Shown piece after piece: positions 19,726 through 28,575 of a stretch of 64,000 bases of DNA. Where the stretch lies: NCBI RefSeq assembly GCF_016863195.1, contig NZ_BOOK01000051.1, positions 20,744 to 84,743 of the forward strand, given 5' to 3'. Origin of the DNA: Paraplanobispora takensis (GTDB lineage: Bacteria; Actinomycetota; Actinomycetes; Streptosporangiales; Streptosporangiaceae). Position numbers and translations under genes: made by a program. The notes below the pieces were generated by a model. That model saw only the letters and a program-made list of their open reading frames with translations. It searched no databases and had not been told where the DNA came from. The first letter of the stretch is position 1. Every line of letters starts with the position of its first letter.

Positions 19726-20984
19726 GAAAACTTCCCCTTCAGAATGTCGACGACCTCGGCCAACGGCACCTCGGTCTGCTCTGCGGTGGTCAGGTCTTTC
19801 AGCTGTACGGCGCGGGCCGCCAGGTCGCGCTCGCCCAGGACCAGCGCGTAACGGGCACCCGACCGGTCGGCGCCCTTCATCGCTCCCTTGAGGCCCTTGC
19901 CCCCGAACGACATGTCGGCGACGAGGCCCGCCCGGCGCAGTTGCGTGACCAGAAGGAACATCCGGCGACGTGCTTCCTCGCCCAGCGGGACACCGTACAC
20001 CTGCACACGTTCCCCGGCGGACTCGTCCGCAAGCAGGCCCTCGGCCTCCATCGCCAGGAGCGTGCGATCCACGCCGAGCGCCCAGCCGACGCTCGGCAGC
20101 GACGGACCGCCGATCATCTCGCTCAGCCCGTCGTAGCGCCCGCCGCCGCCGACCGCGGACTGCGAGCCCAGCCCGTCGTGGACGAACTCGAAGGTGGTGC
20201 GCGTGTAGTAGTCGAGACCGCGCACCAGGCGCGGGTCGTCGGTGAAGGCGACGCCCGAGGCGGTCAGCAGCGAGCGGACCTCCTCGTGGTAGGTCTTGCA
20301 CGCCCCGCACAGGTGGTCGACGACCATCGGCGCGCCGGCCAGCTGGGCCTGCACCTCCGAACGCTTGTCGTCCAGCACGCGCAACGGATTGATCTCGATC
20401 CGGGCCCGGGTGGCCTCGTCGAGGTCGAGCGCGCGCAGGAACTCCTGGAGCGCGGCCCGGTAGCCGGGACGGCACTCCTTGCAGCCCAGCGTGTTGAGCA
20501 GCAGCCGGACCCCGGTCAGGCCCAGCCCGGCGTAACCGTCGGCGGCCAGGATGATCAGCTCGGCGTCCAGCGCCGGATCCTCCGAGCCGAGGGCCTCGGC
20601 GCCGACCTGCCAGAAGTGGCGGTAGCGGCCCTTCTGGGCGCGCTCGTAGCGGAACTGGCTGCCGGAGTACCACAGTTTGACGGGGAGCTGCCCGTTGTGC
20701 AGGCCGTGCTGCAGGACCGCGCGCACGACCGACGCGGTGCCCTCCGGGCGCAGCGTGATGGAGCGCCCGCCCTTGTCGGTGAAGGTGTACATCTCCTTGG
20801 AGACGATGTCGGTCGACTCCCCCACCCCGCGGGCGAACAACGCGGTGTCCTCGAAGACCGGTGTCTCGATGTAGCCGTAGCCCGCGCGGCGGGCGGGAGC
20901 GGCGAGCGCCTCCCGTATGGCGAGGACCCGCTCGGAGCGCGGCGGGATCCAGTCGAAGGTGCCCTTGGGCGCCTGGAAGCTCAT
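19722..20984 (-). CDS. hisS: Histidine-tRNA ligase
   Basis: HisRS charges tRNA-His. The 420-residue protein begins [20 protein letters not shown] and has class II motif 1 ([19 protein letters not shown]). Motif 2 is [18 protein letters not shown] with [21 protein letters not shown], and the HisA-type signatures are [15 protein letters not shown] and [27 protein letters not shown]. The C-terminal anticodon domain spans about 330-420. The ATG is four bases after the stop of the metallo-hydrolase gene. A cluster of cysteines ([10 protein letters not shown] and [10 protein letters not shown]) in the insertion region is of the kind seen in some HisRS and may bind metal. Downstream, its stop overlaps aspS. 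Confidence 0.95.
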   Translation of the reverse strand: MSFQAPKGTFDWIPPRSERVLAIREALAAPARRAGYGYIETPVFEDTALFARGVGESTDIVSKEMYTFTDKGGRSITLRPEGTASVVRAVLQHGLHNGQLPVKLWYSGSQFRYERAQKGRYRHFWQVGAEALGSEDPALDAELIILAADGYAGLGLTGVRLLLNTLGCKECRPGYRAALQEFLRALDLDEATRARIEINPLRVLDDKRSEVQAQLAGAPMVVDHLCGACKTYHEEVRSLLTASGVAFTDDPRLVRGLDYYTRTTFEFVHDGLGSQSAVGGGGRYDGLSEMIGGPSLPSVGWALGVDRTLLAMEAEGLLADESAGERVQVYGVPLGEEARRRMFLLVTQLRRAGLVADMSFGGKGLKGAMKGADRSGARYALVLGERDLAARAVQLKDLTTAEQTEVPLAEVVDILKGKFS

Positions 20985-20988
20985 TTCT

Positions 20989-21684
20989 CTAAAGTCCCCT
21001 GCTGGGACCGGCGTGGGGAGCCGCCTCCGCGAGATACGGGTTGGTGGCGCGCTCCTGGCCGATCGTGGTCTGTGGTCCGTGGCCGGGCAGGACCACCGTG
21101 TCGTCCGGCAGCGGCAGGCACTTGACGGCCAGGCTGCGCAGGATCGTCGGGTAGTCGCCGCCCGGAAGGTCGGTGCGGCCGATGGAGCCGGCGAACAACA
21201 GGTCACCCGAGAACATCACGTCCGGGATCTCGTCCGTGGCGGGCAACCTGAACGTCACCGACCCCCTGGTATGGCCGGGAGTGTGGTCGACCGTGAGCTC
21301 CATGCCCGCCAGCTTCAGCACCGCGCCGTCGGACAGCTCGCGCACGTCGTCGGGCTCGGTGAAGGTGAGCCCGCCGAACAGCTGCTGCCGGGTCGTCAGC
21401 GACAGTCCCCTGCCCGGGTCGGAGAGCAGATCGCGGTCCTCGGGGTGGATCCAGGCCGGCACGTCGCGCGCGCCGCAGACCGGGGCGACCGACCACATGT
21501 GATCGATGTGACCGTGGGTGACCAGCACCGCGACCGGCTTGAGTCGATGCTCGCGCAGCACCTCGTCCAGATCGCCGACGGCGTTCTGCCCCGGATCGAC
21601 GATGACGCACTCCTCCCCCGCGGCGGGAGCGACGACATAGCAATTGGTCTGGAAGGACCCTGCGGGAAAGCCGGCGATGAGCAT
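20989..21684 (-). CDS. Metallo-beta-lactamase-fold hydrolase (glyoxalase II-like)
   Basis: This 231-residue enzyme has the binuclear metal motif THGHIDH (residues 56-62), a downstream [10 protein letters not shown] histidine, the bridging aspartate in [15 protein letters not shown], and a final histidine in VLPGHGPQT. This is the glyoxalase II/YcbL-like subgroup, which hydrolyses thioesters. The real substrate in organisms that use mycothiol is not established. It precedes hisS by four bases and is divergent from ppiB, the same arrangement as in mycobacteria (MBL, hisS, ppiB). The ATG start is convincing because [18 protein letters not shown] is the normal family start. Confidence 0.9.
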   Translation of the reverse strand: MLIAGFPAGSFQTNCYVVAPAAGEECVIVDPGQNAVGDLDEVLREHRLKPVAVLVTHGHIDHMWSVAPVCGARDVPAWIHPEDRDLLSDPGRGLSLTTRQQLFGGLTFTEPDDVRELSDGAVLKLAGMELTVDHTPGHTRGSVTFRLPATDEIPDVMFSGDLLFAGSIGRTDLPGGDYPTILRSLAVKCLPLPDDTVVLPGHGPQTTIGQERATNPYLAEAAPHAGPSRGL

Positions 21685-21831
21685 CTGCCTCAGCTGATCT
21701 CGTCAAGAATGCGGATGGGAATGTAACCGAAGGGTACCGGTGCGGGTCGGCGGGCTGCGAACCATCGCCCTGTGGCCGATACGATTCGCCCACTCAATAT
21801 GTAATACTCCGGCACTCGGGAGGGCGAAGCG

Positions 21832-22683
21832 GTGAGCGGCAAGGACCGCCAGAAGCAGCTGGCGCGCGAGCACTACGAGCGGCAGATGCAGCGACGCGTG
21901 GAGCGCGAGGCCAAGGCCAAACGCAACGCGATCATCGGTAGCACCGTGGGCACCGTGGTGGTCGTGGGCGGAATCATCGCCGCGGTGGCCCTGATCGGAG
22001 GGTCCTCGGACCCCTCGGACACGGAGGCCGCGGTCACGCCCGAGCCCTCCGCGAGCCAGTCCACCGCCGAACCGGCGGCCTTCGACCCGGCCACCGGCGG
22101 CTGCGGCTACGTGACCGCCGCGGAGAGCGGCCAGGTCAAGGACGTCGGCCTGCCTCCGGCCAAGCTCGACGTCTCCGCCAAGTCGATGACGCTGAAGACC
22201 AGCCAGGGTGACATCGTCATCAAGCTGGACGGCCAGAAGACCCCCTGCACGGTCGGCTCCTTCGCGCATCTGGCGAGCAAGGACTACTTCGACGGCTCCA
22301 AGTGCCACCGTCTGGGCTCCGAGCAGTTCCCGGTCCTGCAGTGCGGCGACCCGCTGGCCAAGGCCGACGGCAAGGGCCTGACCGACGGCCAGGGCGGCCC
22401 CGGCTACCGCTTCGTGGACGAGAACCTCGAAGGCGCCAAGTACACCCGCGGCGTGGTGGCCATGGCCAACAGCGGGCCCAACAGCAACGGCAGCCAGTTC
22501 TTCATCGTGTACGGCGACACGACCCTGCCGGCGAACTACACCCCGTTCGGTACGGTTACCAAGGGCCTGGAGATCGTCGACAAGGTGAACAAGGGTGGTG
22601 TCATCACTCCCGGACAGGACGGCACCGGGGCACCGAAGAAAACCGTCGAGATCGAAGACGTGACAATGTCCGCCAAGAGCTGA
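21832..22683 (+). CDS. ppiB: Membrane-anchored cyclophilin-type peptidyl-prolyl isomerase (copy 2)
   Basis: By position beside the metallo-hydrolase and relA this is the orthologue of mycobacterial ppiB. The 283-residue protein has the same plan as copy 1: a charged start (MSGKDRQKQLAREHYERQ), one membrane helix (about 38-58) and a short acidic/Ser linker. The cyclophilin domain shows QGDIVIKL, KCHRL, VLQCGD, NSNGSQFFIVYGD and YTPFGTVTKGLEIVD. The same four cysteines are conserved. The GTG start has GGGAGG about eight bases upstream. The domain should fold proteins outside the membrane; autonomous roles are untested. A hairpin follows the stop and precedes the DUF349 gene. Confidence 0.92.
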   Translation: MSGKDRQKQLAREHYERQMQRRVEREAKAKRNAIIGSTVGTVVVVGGIIAAVALIGGSSDPSDTEAAVTPEPSASQSTAEPAAFDPATGGCGYVTAAESGQVKDVGLPPAKLDVSAKSMTLKTSQGDIVIKLDGQKTPCTVGSFAHLASKDYFDGSKCHRLGSEQFPVLQCGDPLAKADGKGLTDGQGGPGYRFVDENLEGAKYTRGVVAMANSGPNSNGSQFFIVYGDTTLPANYTPFGTVTKGLEIVDKVNKGGVITPGQDGTGAPKKTVEIEDVTMSAKS

Positions 22684-22707
22684 CGTAATACAAACAGGCA
22701 TACGGAC

Positions 22708-22727
22708 CCGGGACCGCACGGTCCCGG
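22708..22727 (+). terminator. Small hairpin between ppiB and the DUF349 gene
   Basis: CCGGGACC and GGTCCCGG pair around GCAC, 24 bases after the ppiB stop and 29 before the DUF349 start. It may be a weak terminator or just an mRNA end structure. Confidence 0.45.
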
Positions 22728-22756
22728 AAAGGCTGATGAAAGTGCGGGAGGACACG

Positions 22757-23986
22757 GTGAGCACCGACCCGTGGGGCCGGGTAGACGACGACGGCACCGT
22801 CTACGTGCGTACGGCTGAGGGAGAGCGGGCCGTCGGGTCCTGGCAGGCCGGCGAGCCGGAGGAGGCGCTCGCCTACTTCCGCCGCAAATTCGACGAGCTG
22901 GCCGGGCAGGTCACGCTCCTGGAGCAGCGCGTCCGAGGCACCGACCTGCCCCCTTCTCAGGCCGAGGCCACCATCGTCAAGCTCCGCGAAGCGATCACCG
23001 ACGCCCACGCGGTCGGCGACCTCGACGCGCTGCTGGGCCGGCTGAACAGCCTCACGGAGCTGGTCGCCCAGCGCCGCGAGGAGGTCAAGGCCGCCCGCGA
23101 CGTGGCCCGCGCCGAGGCCAAGAGCGTCAAGGAGCGGATCGTCACCGAGGCCGAGAGCGTGGCCGAGTCCACGACCCACTGGAAGACCGGCGGCGAGCGC
23201 CTGCGTCAGCTCGTGGAGGAGTGGAAGGCCGCCGAGCGGATCGACCGGGTCACCGAGGCGGCGCTGTGGAAGCGCCTGTCGGCCGCCCGTACGGCCTTCG
23301 CCAAGCGGCGCAAGGCCTACTTCGCGGGGCTCGACGAGCAGCGCGAGAGCGTGCGCTCGGTCAAGGAGCGGATCGTGACGGAGGCGGAGGAGCTGGCCTC
23401 CTCCACCGACTGGGGCCCCACCGCCTCGGCCTACCGGGAGCTGATGCGTCAGTGGAAGGCCGCCGGCCGGGCCTCCCGTGAGGTCGAGGACGAGCTGTGG
23501 GCCCGCTTCAAGGGCGCCCAGGACCAGTTCTTCCAGGCCCGCTCCGCGGTCTTCGCCGAGCGGGACGCCTCGCTCGCGGCCAACGCCGAGATCAAGGAAC
23601 AGCTCCTGGTCGAGGCCGAGAAGATCCTCCCCGTCACCGACGCCCGCGCCGCCCGGAGCACCATGCGCGGCCTCCTGGAGCGCTGGGAGGAGGCCGGCCC
23701 GGTCCCCCGCGAGCAGCGCGACCGCCTGGAGGGCGGGCTGCGCAAGGTCGACGACGCGATCCGCAAGGCCGAGGAGGCGGAGTGGAAGCGCTCCAACCCC
23801 GAGGCCCGCGCCCGCGCCCAGAACACCGTCGACCAGCTGCGCAAGTCCATCGAGCAGCTGGAGACCCGCCTGGGCAAGGCCCGCGCCGCCGGCAAGGACA
23901 AGGACGCCAAGGACGCCGAGGAGGCCCTGGCCGCCCGCCGTTCCTGGCTGGAGGAGGCCGAGCGCACGCTCGCCGAGTTCTCCTGA
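22757..23986 (+). CDS. DUF349 repeat coiled-coil protein
   Basis: The 409-residue protein consists mainly of DUF349 helical repeats of about 75 residues. Recurrent cores are SVKERIVTEAESVAESTTHW, SVKERIVTEAEELASSTDWG and EIKEQLLVEAEKILPV, each followed by a W-containing LxxxWKAAxR segment. The end is a long charged coiled coil (LRKSIEQLETRLGKARAAGK). I use the GTG at 22757 because GGGAGG stands five bases before it; an ATG seven codons upstream lacks a site. DUF349 proteins are found next to relA and ppiB in actinobacteria, but their function is not known. There is no membrane segment. Confidence 0.88.
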   Translation: MSTDPWGRVDDDGTVYVRTAEGERAVGSWQAGEPEEALAYFRRKFDELAGQVTLLEQRVRGTDLPPSQAEATIVKLREAITDAHAVGDLDALLGRLNSLTELVAQRREEVKAARDVARAEAKSVKERIVTEAESVAESTTHWKTGGERLRQLVEEWKAAERIDRVTEAALWKRLSAARTAFAKRRKAYFAGLDEQRESVRSVKERIVTEAEELASSTDWGPTASAYRELMRQWKAAGRASREVEDELWARFKGAQDQFFQARSAVFAERDASLAANAEIKEQLLVEAEKILPVTDARAARSTMRGLLERWEEAGPVPREQRDRLEGGLRKVDDAIRKAEEAEWKRSNPEARARAQNTVDQLRKSIEQLETRLGKARAAGKDKDAKDAEEALAARRSWLEEAERTLAEFS

Positions 23987-23995
23987 CCTGACGCC

Positions 23996-24046
23996 GCCGG
24001 GGATTCCCCGGCCCGAGGCCGCCGGGGGTTCTCCTGCCCCGGCGGC
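23996..24046 (+). terminator. Double hairpin terminator after the DUF349 gene
   Basis: GCCGGGG/CCCCGGC with loop ATT (23996-24012) is followed by GCCGCCGGGG/CCCCGGCGGC (24018-24046). The first starts ten bases after the stop codon. Together they should stop plus-strand transcription. Confidence 0.65.
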
Positions 24047-24447
24047 TCCCGCGCTCTCCTGACGGCCCTTCCGACCACGACGCCGGCCACATCGAGACTC
24101 CGTGAACGCCCGGCCCTGAGGGGCGTCCTCAGCCATGACCCGCTGTTGATCGCCGAGCATCCCGGTCGCCGATCGCCGACGATCATGGACTGGCTGTCGG
24201 AGGCATCCGTCCGGCTGTCGTACGGCGCAGCTCGGGTGGGCGGCACCCGGCCCGCCACGGACGCGCCTCGCGGGCAGGCCCGGCTCCTGGCCGGACACAC
24301 CTCACTCACGGGCCGGGCCCGCCACCTGGGCAAACGCACCTCACGGGCGGGTCCGACCACCCGGCGTGCACCGCCGTAGCCGCTGTCAGCCCCTGGGCGC
24401 GTCCCGCCCGGCCCGTCCGTTCGATGCCGTGGTGCGACGGCGGGGCG
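24047..24447. other. Gene-free stretch between the DUF349 terminator and relA
   Basis: I see no supported gene or RNA here. The plus strand has a 77-codon open frame from 24146, but it lacks a ribosome site and looks like chance in GC-rich DNA. Some short echoes of CACCTCACGGGC/CACCTCACTCACGGGCC occur near 24298-24350 and are too weak to call a repeat family. Confidence 0.5.
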
Positions 24448-26805
24448 TCAGCCTCCGGCGCCGCTCACGCGGTAGACGTCGTAGACGCCCTGGATGTTGC
24501 GCACGGCCTTCAGCACGTGGCCCAGGTGCTTGGGGTCGCCCATCTCGAAGGTGAACTTGCTGATCGCGACCCGGTCGCGGGACGTCGTCACCGACGCCGA
24601 CAGGATGTTCACGTGCTGGTCGGACAGGGTCCGGGTGACGTCCGACAGCAGGCGGGGGCGGTCGAGCGCCTCGACCTGGATGGCGACCAGGAAGACCGAG
24701 TCGTCACCGGGTGACCAGGCCACCTCCACCAGGCGGTCGGGCTCGGACTTCAGCTGCTCCACGTTGGGGCAGTTGGTGCGGTGCACCGACACGCCGTGCC
24801 CGCGGGTGACGAAGCCGACGATGTCGTCGCCGGGCACCGGGGTGCAGCAGCGCGAGAGCCGTACCCAGACGTCGGAGTCGCCGGCGACGACCACGCCCGC
24901 GCCGCCCCCGCCGCGGGGACGGCCGCGCAGCTTGGTCGGGACCGCGGCCTCGGCGATGTCCTCCTCGGCGCTCTCCACGCCGCCCAGGGACTGCACCAGC
25001 TTCTGCACGACCGTCTGCGCGGCCGTGTGGCCCTCTCCGACGGCCGCGTAGAGCGAGGAGACATCCGGGTAGCGCAGGTCCCTGGCGAGCGCCAGGAGGG
25101 ACTCTCCGGACATCAGGCGCTGCAGTGGGAGCCCCTGCTTGCGCATGGCCCGGCCGATGGCCTCCTTGCCCGCCTCGATCGCGGTCTCGCGGCGCTCCTT
25201 GGAGAACCACTGGCGGATCTTGTTGCGGGCCCGGCCGGACTTGACGAACTTCAGCCAGTCGCGGGACGGGCCGGCGTCCGGCGACTTGGAGGTGAAGATC
25301 TCGACGGTGTCGCCGTTGCCCAGCCGGGACTCCAGCGGCACCAGCCGCCCGTTGACCCGGGCGCCGATGCAGCGGTGGCCGACCTCGGTGTGCACGGCGT
25401 AGGCGAAGTCGACCGGGGTCGCGCCCTCGGGCAGGGCGATCACCTGCCCGCGCGGGGTGAAGACGTAGACCTCCGAGACCGACAGGTCGAACCGGAGCGA
25501 CTCCAGGAACTCGCCCGGATCGGCGGTCTCCTTCTGCCAGTCGAGCAGCTGGCGCAGCCAGGCCATGTCGCTGGCCGGCTTCAGCTTCGCCCCGCCCGGA
25601 CCGGAGGTGGTCATGTCCTCCTTGTACTTCCAGTGCGCGGCCACGCCGTACTCGGCCCGGTGGTGCATGCCGTGCGTGCGGATCTGCAGCTCCACGGGCT
25701 TGCCCTCGGGACCGATCACCGTGGTGTGCAGCGACTGGTACATGTTGAACTTGGGCATCGCGATGTAGTCCTTGAACCGGCCGGGCACCGGGTTCCATCG
25801 CGCGTGGATCGTTCCGAGGGCGGCGTAGCAGTCGCGGACCGTGTCGACCAGGACGCGGATGCCGACCAGGTCGTAGATGTCGTCGAAGGCGACGTCCCTG
25901 GCGATCATCTTCTGGTAGACCGAGTAGTAGTGCTTGGGACGGCCCTTGACCTCGGCGCGGATCTTGGCCTCGTGCAGGTCGGCCGAGACCTTCTCGATGA
26001 CCTCCTGCAGGAACAGGTCCCTGCGCGGGGCCCGCTTGGAGACCATCCGGGCGATCTCGTCGTAGCGCTTGGGGTAGAGCATGGCGAACGCGAGGTCCTC
26101 CAGCTCCCACTTGATCGTGTTCATGCCCAGCCGGTGGGCCAGCGGGGCGAAGATCTCCAGCGTCTCGCGGGACTTCTGCTGCCGCTTGTGCTCGGGCAGG
26201 TAGCGCATGGTGCGCATGTTGTGCAGCCGGTCGGCCAGCTTGATGACCAGCACCCGGATGTCGCGGGACATCGCCACGACCATCTTGCGCACGGTCTCGG
26301 CCTGGGCGGCGTCGCCGAACTTGACCTTGTCGAGCTTGGTGACGCCGTCGACCAGCAGGGCGATGTTGTCGCCGAAGTCCGCGCGCAGCTCGTCCAGGCT
26401 GTAGGCGGTGTCCTCGACGGTGTCGTGCAGCAGCGCGGCGCACAGCGTCTCGTCGTCGGTGCCGAGCTCGGCCAGGATCGTCGCCACGGCCAGCGGGTGG
26501 GTGATGTAGGGGTCGCCGCTCTTGCGCTTCTGGTCACGGTGGTGGTAGGCCGCCACGTCGTAGGCGCGCTCGATCAGCCGCAGGTCCGCCTTCGGATGGG
26601 TCGCGCGGACCGTGCGGAACAGCGGCTCAAGCACCGGGTTCATGGCGCCACCCCATTGCCCCCCAAAGCGGGCGATCCTTCGCCGCACCGCCGGTTTCTC
26701 TTCGGTGGCTCCGGACATGGCGGAACCGGCATCGCCTGCCGGGACGGTCATGTCGGGACCGCCACCGCCGGCGGTCACGTCGGGCACGACCACATCACGG
26801 GGCAC
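24448..26805 (-). CDS. relA: Bifunctional (p)ppGpp synthetase/hydrolase (Rel)
   Basis: This long RSH enzyme makes and degrades the stringent-response alarmone. The 785-residue protein has an HD hydrolase domain (about 85-210, with [10 protein letters not shown] and [10 protein letters not shown], His127-Asp128) and a synthetase domain (about 275-400, [42 protein letters not shown]). TGS follows ([20 protein letters not shown]), then a zinc-finger-like region with [10 protein letters not shown], and a C-terminal ACT domain. Intact HD residues indicate both activities. The GTG start has GAGGAG six bases upstream. Residues 1-50 are a disordered-looking Gly/Pro/Ala extension. It follows apt, as in mycobacteria and streptomycetes. 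Confidence 0.96.
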   Translation of the reverse strand: MPRDVVVPDVTAGGGGPDMTVPAGDAGSAMSGATEEKPAVRRRIARFGGQWGGAMNPVLEPLFRTVRATHPKADLRLIERAYDVAAYHHRDQKRKSGDPYITHPLAVATILAELGTDDETLCAALLHDTVEDTAYSLDELRADFGDNIALLVDGVTKLDKVKFGDAAQAETVRKMVVAMSRDIRVLVIKLADRLHNMRTMRYLPEHKRQQKSRETLEIFAPLAHRLGMNTIKWELEDLAFAMLYPKRYDEIARMVSKRAPRRDLFLQEVIEKVSADLHEAKIRAEVKGRPKHYYSVYQKMIARDVAFDDIYDLVGIRVLVDTVRDCYAALGTIHARWNPVPGRFKDYIAMPKFNMYQSLHTTVIGPEGKPVELQIRTHGMHHRAEYGVAAHWKYKEDMTTSGPGGAKLKPASDMAWLRQLLDWQKETADPGEFLESLRFDLSVSEVYVFTPRGQVIALPEGATPVDFAYAVHTEVGHRCIGARVNGRLVPLESRLGNGDTVEIFTSKSPDAGPSRDWLKFVKSGRARNKIRQWFSKERRETAIEAGKEAIGRAMRKQGLPLQRLMSGESLLALARDLRYPDVSSLYAAVGEGHTAAQTVVQKLVQSLGGVESAEEDIAEAAVPTKLRGRPRGGGGAGVVVAGDSDVWVRLSRCCTPVPGDDIVGFVTRGHGVSVHRTNCPNVEQLKSEPDRLVEVAWSPGDDSVFLVAIQVEALDRPRLLSDVTRTLSDQHVNILSASVTTSRDRVAISKFTFEMGDPKHLGHVLKAVRNIQGVYDVYRVSGAGG

Positions 26806-26880
26806 TCAGACTCCTCACGTTCGAGTCCAGATCCCTCAGTGTATCCAGACCGGCCCGGATCGTTGCCCGCCAGGGGGTAA

Positions 26881-27399
26881 TCAGACGATCACCAGGGGGT
26901 GCAGCTCGACGCCGTCGAGCCGGTCGCGACCCTTGAGGAAGGACAGTTCCATGAGCACGGCGACGGCGACGACCTCGGCGCCCGCCCTGCGGACCAGCTC
27001 CACCGCCGCGCGCGCCGTGCCTCCGGTGGCCAGCACGTCATCGACGATGAGGACGCGCTCGCCGGGGGTGAAGGCGTCCCGGTGAACCTCGATGGTGGCG
27101 GAGCCGTACTCTAGATCGTATGACGCCTCGAGCGTCTCCGCGGGCAGTTTGCCCTTCTTCCGCATCGGGACGAACCCGGCGCCGGCCTTGTAGGCCGCCG
27201 GCGCGGCCAGGATGAACCCGCGGGCCTCGATGCCGACGATCTTGTCGACGGAGTGCAGTCCCGCCAGCTCGTCCGTCACGGCGGCGAACGCCCCGGGGTC
27301 GGCCAGCAGCGGGGTGATGTCCTTGAACAGGATCCCCGGCTTCGGATAGTCGGGCACGTCGCGGATCCGGTCCCGGATCAGCCGGCTCAGGTCACTCAT
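26881..27399 (-). CDS. apt: Adenine phosphoribosyltransferase
   Basis: Apt converts adenine and PRPP to AMP in purine salvage. The 172-residue protein shows PDYPKPGILFKDITPLL, VGIEARGFILAAPAA, the KKGKLP loop and the PRPP-binding motif VLIVDDVLATGGTARAA. I start at the ATG of MSDLSRLIRD because AGGGA is seven to eight bases before it; the GTG two codons earlier has the site only one base away. It lies between secF and relA, the usual actinobacterial position. Linkage of purine salvage with (p)ppGpp metabolism is suggestive but common to the clade. Confidence 0.95.
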   Translation of the reverse strand: MSDLSRLIRDRIRDVPDYPKPGILFKDITPLLADPGAFAAVTDELAGLHSVDKIVGIEARGFILAAPAAYKAGAGFVPMRKKGKLPAETLEASYDLEYGSATIEVHRDAFTPGERVLIVDDVLATGGTARAAVELVRRAGAEVVAVAVLMELSFLKGRDRLDGVELHPLVIV

Positions 27400-27434
27400 G
27401 GTCACATCCCTGCTGGAGAACGCCGATCGGGGCG

Positions 27435-27466
27435 CGTCCCGCGGAGCCGTCCCGCTCCGCGGGACG
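27435..27466. terminator. Second hairpin between secF and apt
   Basis: CGTCCCGCGGAGC pairs with GCTCCGCGGGACG over 13 bp. It lies downstream of the secF terminator and 36 bases before the apt ATG, so it could be a backup terminator or part of the apt leader. Confidence 0.5.
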
Positions 27467-27493
27467 TGCCCCGGGGAAACCGTCCGAGAAAAC

Positions 27494-27524
27494 GCCTCCG
27501 CTCCCCTGTGCGGAGAGCGGAGGC
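27494..27524 (-). terminator. Intrinsic terminator of the yajC-secD-secF operon
   Basis: GCCTCCGCT and AGCGGAGGC form a 9-bp stem with an inner CTCC/GGAG pairing, 17 bases after the secF stop. On the minus strand it is followed by GTTTTC, a rare U-tract for this genome. This is a good factor-independent terminator. Confidence 0.8.
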
Positions 27525-27540
27525 ATCGTCTTCACCGGAT

Positions 27541-28575
27541 CTACTTCTTCTTGCGCTTCTCGTCGGCCGTGGTGCCGGTGGAGGCGCCGGCCGTCACCGG
27601 CTGGCGTCCGCCCTTGGCGCCCGTCCCGCCGCCGGTGGCGGCGAGCCTGCGGGCGATCGCCTGGTAGCGCGGCTCGCGCTCCTTCAGCGTCACCAGCAGC
27701 GGGGTCGCCACGCACAGCGAGGAGTAGGTGCCGACGATCATGCCGACGAACAGTGCCAGCGACAGGTCCTTCAGCGTGCCCGCGCCGAACAGCGTGGTGC
27801 CGATGAACAGGATCGCCGCCACCGGCAGGATCGCCACCAGGGTGGTGTTCAGCGACCGGATCAGCGTGTGGTTCAGCGCGTCGTTGGCGGCCTGGGTGTA
27901 GGTGACCTTGGAGGTCGTGCCGAGCTTGGCGGTGACCTCCTTGATCATGTCGAACACCACGACCGCGTCGTACAGCGAGTATCCGAGGATCGTCAGGAAG
28001 CCCAGCAGGGTCGCCGGGGTGACCTCGAACCCGGACCAGGCGTAGACGCCCGCGGTGATCACCAGGTCGTGGATCAGCGCGACGATGGCGGCCAGCGCCA
28101 TCTTCCACTCGAAGGCCATCGTCAGGTACAGGATGATCGCCAGCATGAAGACGATCAGGCCGACGATGGCCTTGTCGGCGACCTGACCACCCCAGGAGGC
28201 GCCGATCACCTGGACGGTGACGTCGTTCTGCTGGATGCCGAACTTCTGGGCGGTGGCCTTCTGCACCGTGGTCACCCGGTCGGCGGGCAGGCTGTCGGTG
28301 GTGACCCGCCAGCCGTTGTTGGTCTCCTGCACGATCGCCTGGTGCGCGCCGGCACCCAGGACGGTGGTGCGGACCTGCTCGATCGAGGCCGAGGGGGCCT
28401 TGAAGGAGAAGACGGAGCCGCCCTTGAACTCCACGCCGAGGTTGAGCCCGTTGATGATCAGGCCCGCGATGGACACCAGGAGCAGGAGGGCGGACAGGCC
28501 GTACCAGAGCTTCTTGCGCCCGACGAAGTCGACGTTGACCTCGCCCCGGTACAGGCGGCTAACGAGGCCGGCCAT
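27541..28575 (-). CDS. secF: Protein translocase subunit SecF
   Basis: SecF pairs with SecD in the RND-type complex that uses the proton gradient to finish export through SecYEG. The 344-residue protein begins MAGLVSRLYRGEVNVDFVGR and has a first membrane helix, a periplasmic P1-like loop (about 50-135), and five further helices with LGFLTILGYSLYDAVVVFD and the RSLNTT motif. The C-terminus is a Gly/Ser/Lys tail (TADEKRKKK). The ATG I use overlaps the secD stop by one base (TGATG) and has AGGAGG four bases before it; an ATG one codon earlier is too close. It is co-translated with secD. Confidence 0.95.
   Translation of the reverse strand: MAGLVSRLYRGEVNVDFVGRKKLWYGLSALLLLVSIAGLIINGLNLGVEFKGGSVFSFKAPSASIEQVRTTVLGAGAHQAIVQETNNGWRVTTDSLPADRVTTVQKATAQKFGIQQNDVTVQVIGASWGGQVADKAIVGLIVFMLAIILYLTMAFEWKMALAAIVALIHDLVITAGVYAWSGFEVTPATLLGFLTILGYSLYDAVVVFDMIKEVTAKLGTTSKVTYTQAANDALNHTLIRSLNTTLVAILPVAAILFIGTTLFGAGTLKDLSLALFVGMIVGTYSSLCVATPLLVTLKEREPRYQAIARRLAATGGGTGAKGGRQPVTAGASTGTTADEKRKKK

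Noticed and set aside
17926..20673. A 915-codon reading frame that extends aspS far into the hisS region
   Set aside because: Only the part from the GTG at 19725 has synthetase motifs. The extension is the out-of-frame reading of hisS, rich in Arg/Pro/Gly, and lacks a start with a ribosome site.
24146..24379. 77-codon plus-strand frame between the DUF349 gene and relA
   Set aside because: No ribosome site, arginine/glycine-rich random composition, and no operon context.
26815..26832. TpsiC-arm-like GTTCGAGTCC upstream of relA, possible tRNA
   Set aside because: No acceptor stem, anticodon arm or D arm can be built around it.
24781..26880. A 699-codon frame antisense to relA
   Set aside because: It mirrors the relA codon pattern, has no recognisable motif, and relA is certain.
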